Assembly (NCBI GenBank): GCA_903958285.1
Contig: CAJBSR010000562.1
Location: 1-6,721 of the forward strand
Direction of reading: 5' to 3'
DNA length: 6,721 nucleotides
Source: an uncultured Sphingomonadales bacterium
Lineage (GTDB): Bacteria; Pseudomonadota; Alphaproteobacteria; Sphingomonadales; Sphingomonadaceae
In this document: positions 5,557-6,721 of the stretch, piece by piece
Numbering within the stretch: the stretch's first letter is position 1
Layout: each line of letters begins with the position of its first letter
Program-made: the position numbers and the translations under genes
Notes under the pieces: model-generated
Databases searched by the model: none
What the model saw: only the letters and a program-made list of their open reading frames with translations
What the model was told of the DNA's origin: nothing

Positions 5557-6073
5557 CATTCGTCCTGATCTTGACGGTATTCTTCTTGGCAGCGGCCTTT
5601 TCAGCAGCCGGAACAACGTGGATGACCTCCACACTGCCGCCAGCCTTTTCAACCGCAGCCTTTGCAGCCGCCGAAGCACCGGCGACAACGAAGCTGAGCT
5701 TCGCTGTGAGTTCACCCTTAGCGAGCAGACGGACACCGTCCTTGCCGCCACGGGCAACCCCAGCAGCCTTCAGCGCTGCGTGATCAATCGTCGCCTTGAT
5801 GTCGAGCTTCTTGGCATCAACCAGCTTCTGGATCGCACCGAGGTTTACCTCAGCATAATCCTTGCCGAAGATGTTGTTGAAGCCGCGCTTTGGCAGACGC
5901 ATGTGGAGCGGCATCTGACCGCCTTCAAAACCGGCAATCGAGACGCCACCGCGGCTCTTCTGACCCTTCTGGCCACGGCCGCCGGTCTTGCCCTTGCCAG
6001 AGCCGATGCCGCGTCCGACGCGCATCCGGCCCTTACGGGCGCCATCATTATCACGGAGTTCGTTGAGTTTCAT
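5552..6073 (-). CDS. rplO: 50S ribosomal protein L15
   Basis: A large-subunit ribosomal protein that binds 23S rRNA and joins late in 50S assembly. From the ATG at 6073 it has 173 residues. The N-terminal part is the rRNA-binding Gly/Lys/Arg-rich extension, including [20 protein letters not shown] (20-39). [19 protein letters not shown] (49-67) is highly typical of L15. The globular C-terminal domain runs from about 75 to 152, followed by an Ala/Lys-rich tail to 173. E. coli L15 has 144 residues, so this copy is longer mainly at the C-terminus, which I think is normal for the group. A GTG three codons upstream (6082) would add MHN; I prefer the ATG because L15 normally begins MKLNELRDN. The Shine-Dalgarno sequence is weak (GCGAG, 8 nt before the ATG). 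It sits between rpmD (94-nt gap) and secY (108-nt gap). Confidence 0.97.
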   Translation of the reverse strand: MKLNELRDNDGARKGRMRVGRGIGSGKGKTGGRGQKGQKSRGGVSIAGFEGGQMPLHMRLPKRGFNNIFGKDYAEVNLGAIQKLVDAKKLDIKATIDHAALKAAGVARGGKDGVRLLAKGELTAKLSFVVAGASAAAKAAVEKAGGSVEVIHVVPAAEKAAAKKNTVKIRTNA

Positions 6074-6133
6074 ATTGTGCACTCGCTTTCGCTATGTTCG
6101 CGCTATGGGGAGGGCGGGCCATCCCCGAAATAA

Positions 6134-6157
6134 CCGCCCCGGTCAAGACCGGGGCGG
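6134..6157 (-). other. 10-bp GC-rich hairpin in the rpmD-rplO gap, possible attenuator
   Basis: On the minus strand CCGCCCCGGT (6157-6148), loop CTTG, ACCGGGGCGG (6143-6134) form a perfect 10-bp stem, followed by TTATTTCGG. The T-rich part is short, so termination would be weak. It begins 10 nt after the rpmD stop, inside an operon whose neighbouring genes should be co-expressed. It may tune rplO and downstream expression, or be an RNA processing or stability element. Confidence 0.45.
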
Positions 6158-6167
6158 GATATGGATG

Positions 6168-6344
6168 TTAGCCGATAACTTCCACCATGTGACGGATCTT
6201 CTGGATCATGCCCCGGACTTCCGGGGAATCTTCCAGCTCCGACACGCGGTGCATTTTGTTCAGGCCGAGACCGATCAGCGTTGCGCGCTGGTCCTTGGTC
6301 CGGCGGATCGGCGAACCGGTCTGCTTGATTTTGATCTTCGCCAT
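6168..6344 (-). CDS. rpmD: 50S ribosomal protein L30
   Basis: A small large-subunit ribosomal protein of 58 residues, the normal bacterial length. It begins [15 protein letters not shown] and carries the L30 core [20 protein letters not shown] (22-41) and [14 protein letters not shown] (44-57), which align by eye with E. coli L30 (ATLLGLGLRR, RGMINAVSFMVKV). The ATG lies 5 nt after the rpsE stop. An ACGGAG Shine-Dalgarno sequence (6358-6353), 8 nt upstream, sits in the last rpsE codons, which suggests translation follows on from rpsE. It ends in TAA, followed by a GC-rich hairpin before rplO. Confidence 0.96.
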   Translation of the reverse strand: MAKIKIKQTGSPIRRTKDQRATLIGLGLNKMHRVSELEDSPEVRGMIQKIRHMVEVIG

Positions 6345-6349
6345 CGGGA

Positions 6350-6721
6350 TTACTCCGTAACCGCTTCGGCTTCAGCCAGGGCTTCAGCCGCGGCAGCACC
6401 ACCACGCTTCAGAAGATCAGCGATCTTCTTGCCACGACGCTGGGCAACCGACTTGGGGCTTGTCTGCTCGGTAAGAGCAGCAAAGGTGGCCCGGATCATG
6501 TTGTAGGGGTTCGATGTGCCGACCGACTTCGTCACCACGTCGGCAACGCCGAGCGATTCGAAGACAGCGCGCATCGGACCACCGGCGATGATGCCCGTTC
6601 CCTGCGGTGCCGTGCGCAGCGTCACGCGGCCGGCACCGAAGTGACCATTGCCATCATGATGCAGTGTGCGGCCTTCCTTCAGGGGAACGCGAACCATTGC
6701 CTTCTTGGCAGCAGCTGTCGC
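6350..6721 (-). CDS. rpsE: 30S ribosomal protein S5 (5' part outside window)
   Basis: The C-terminal 123 residues of S5, a small-subunit protein near the mRNA entry site that affects decoding accuracy. The frame runs open through the window edge, and an internal ATG at 6697 is not the true start. It reads KKAMVRVPL, then [20 protein letters not shown] (29-48 of the visible part), [11 protein letters not shown] (49-59) and [12 protein letters not shown] (68-79), all matching the S5 C-terminal domain. A helical stretch with [13 protein letters not shown] (94-106) and an Ala/Glu-rich end, [15 protein letters not shown], extend beyond the E. coli C-terminus. The N-terminal double-stranded-RNA-binding-like domain is mostly outside the window. 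It is followed at 5 nt by rpmD, the standard spc operon order. Confidence 0.96.
   Translation of the reverse strand, partial: ATAAAKKAMVRVPLKEGRTLHHDGNGHFGAGRVTLRTAPQGTGIIAGGPMRAVFESLGVADVVTKSVGTSNPYNMIRATFAALTEQTSPKSVAQRRGKKIADLLKRGGAAAAEALAEAEAVTE

Noticed and set aside
5618..6506. Plus-strand open frames opposite rplO, rpmD and rpsE
   Set aside because: They are antisense to three ribosomal-protein genes and have no recognisable domain.
1..6721. A new defence, mobile or other accessory system
   Set aside because: All sizeable genes are housekeeping or common metabolic types. No repeats, transposase, integrase, toxin-antitoxin pair or reverse transcriptase is visible.

Overview
The window looks like chromosomal housekeeping DNA from an alphaproteobacterium, most likely order Sphingomonadales. 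The reasons are the fairly high GC content, the close fit of SecY, L15, L30, S5 and the RhlE-type helicase to sphingomonad versions as I remember them, and an uncharacterised secreted protein of a type I associate with sphingomonads. No database search was possible, and I do not name a genus.

Right half (3435-6721, minus strand): the distal end of the spc ribosomal-protein operon, transcribed right to left as rpsE (3' part only), rpmD, rplO, secY, adk. This is the usual gene order. It links ribosome assembly (S5, L30, L15) to the protein-export channel (SecY) and adenylate kinase. rpmD follows rpsE by 5 nt, and secY and adk overlap by 4 nt. The rpmD-rplO and rplO-secY gaps are longer and hold GC-rich hairpins. 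The one just before secY is followed by a T-rich run and looks like an intrinsic terminator or attenuator.

Middle (1814-3434): a complete RhlE-type DEAD-box RNA helicase on the plus strand converges on the end of the operon. Between it and adk is a 43-codon minus-strand open frame that may be a small gene. Its stop codon and the helicase stop lie in opposite arms of one perfect hairpin.

Left (1-1697): the 5' part of a GlcD/D-2-hydroxyacid-dehydrogenase-like FAD-linked oxidase on the minus strand is divergent from a small, probably exported, four-cysteine protein of unknown function on the plus strand.

I found no mobile element, CRISPR array, tRNA, rRNA, phage gene or defence system. No gap between genes exceeds about 300 bases if the small open frame is counted or not. 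The most interesting signals are regulatory: the terminator-like element before secY, the TTGA stop/start overlap with a TTG start for adk, and the small gene candidate with its shared stop hairpin.
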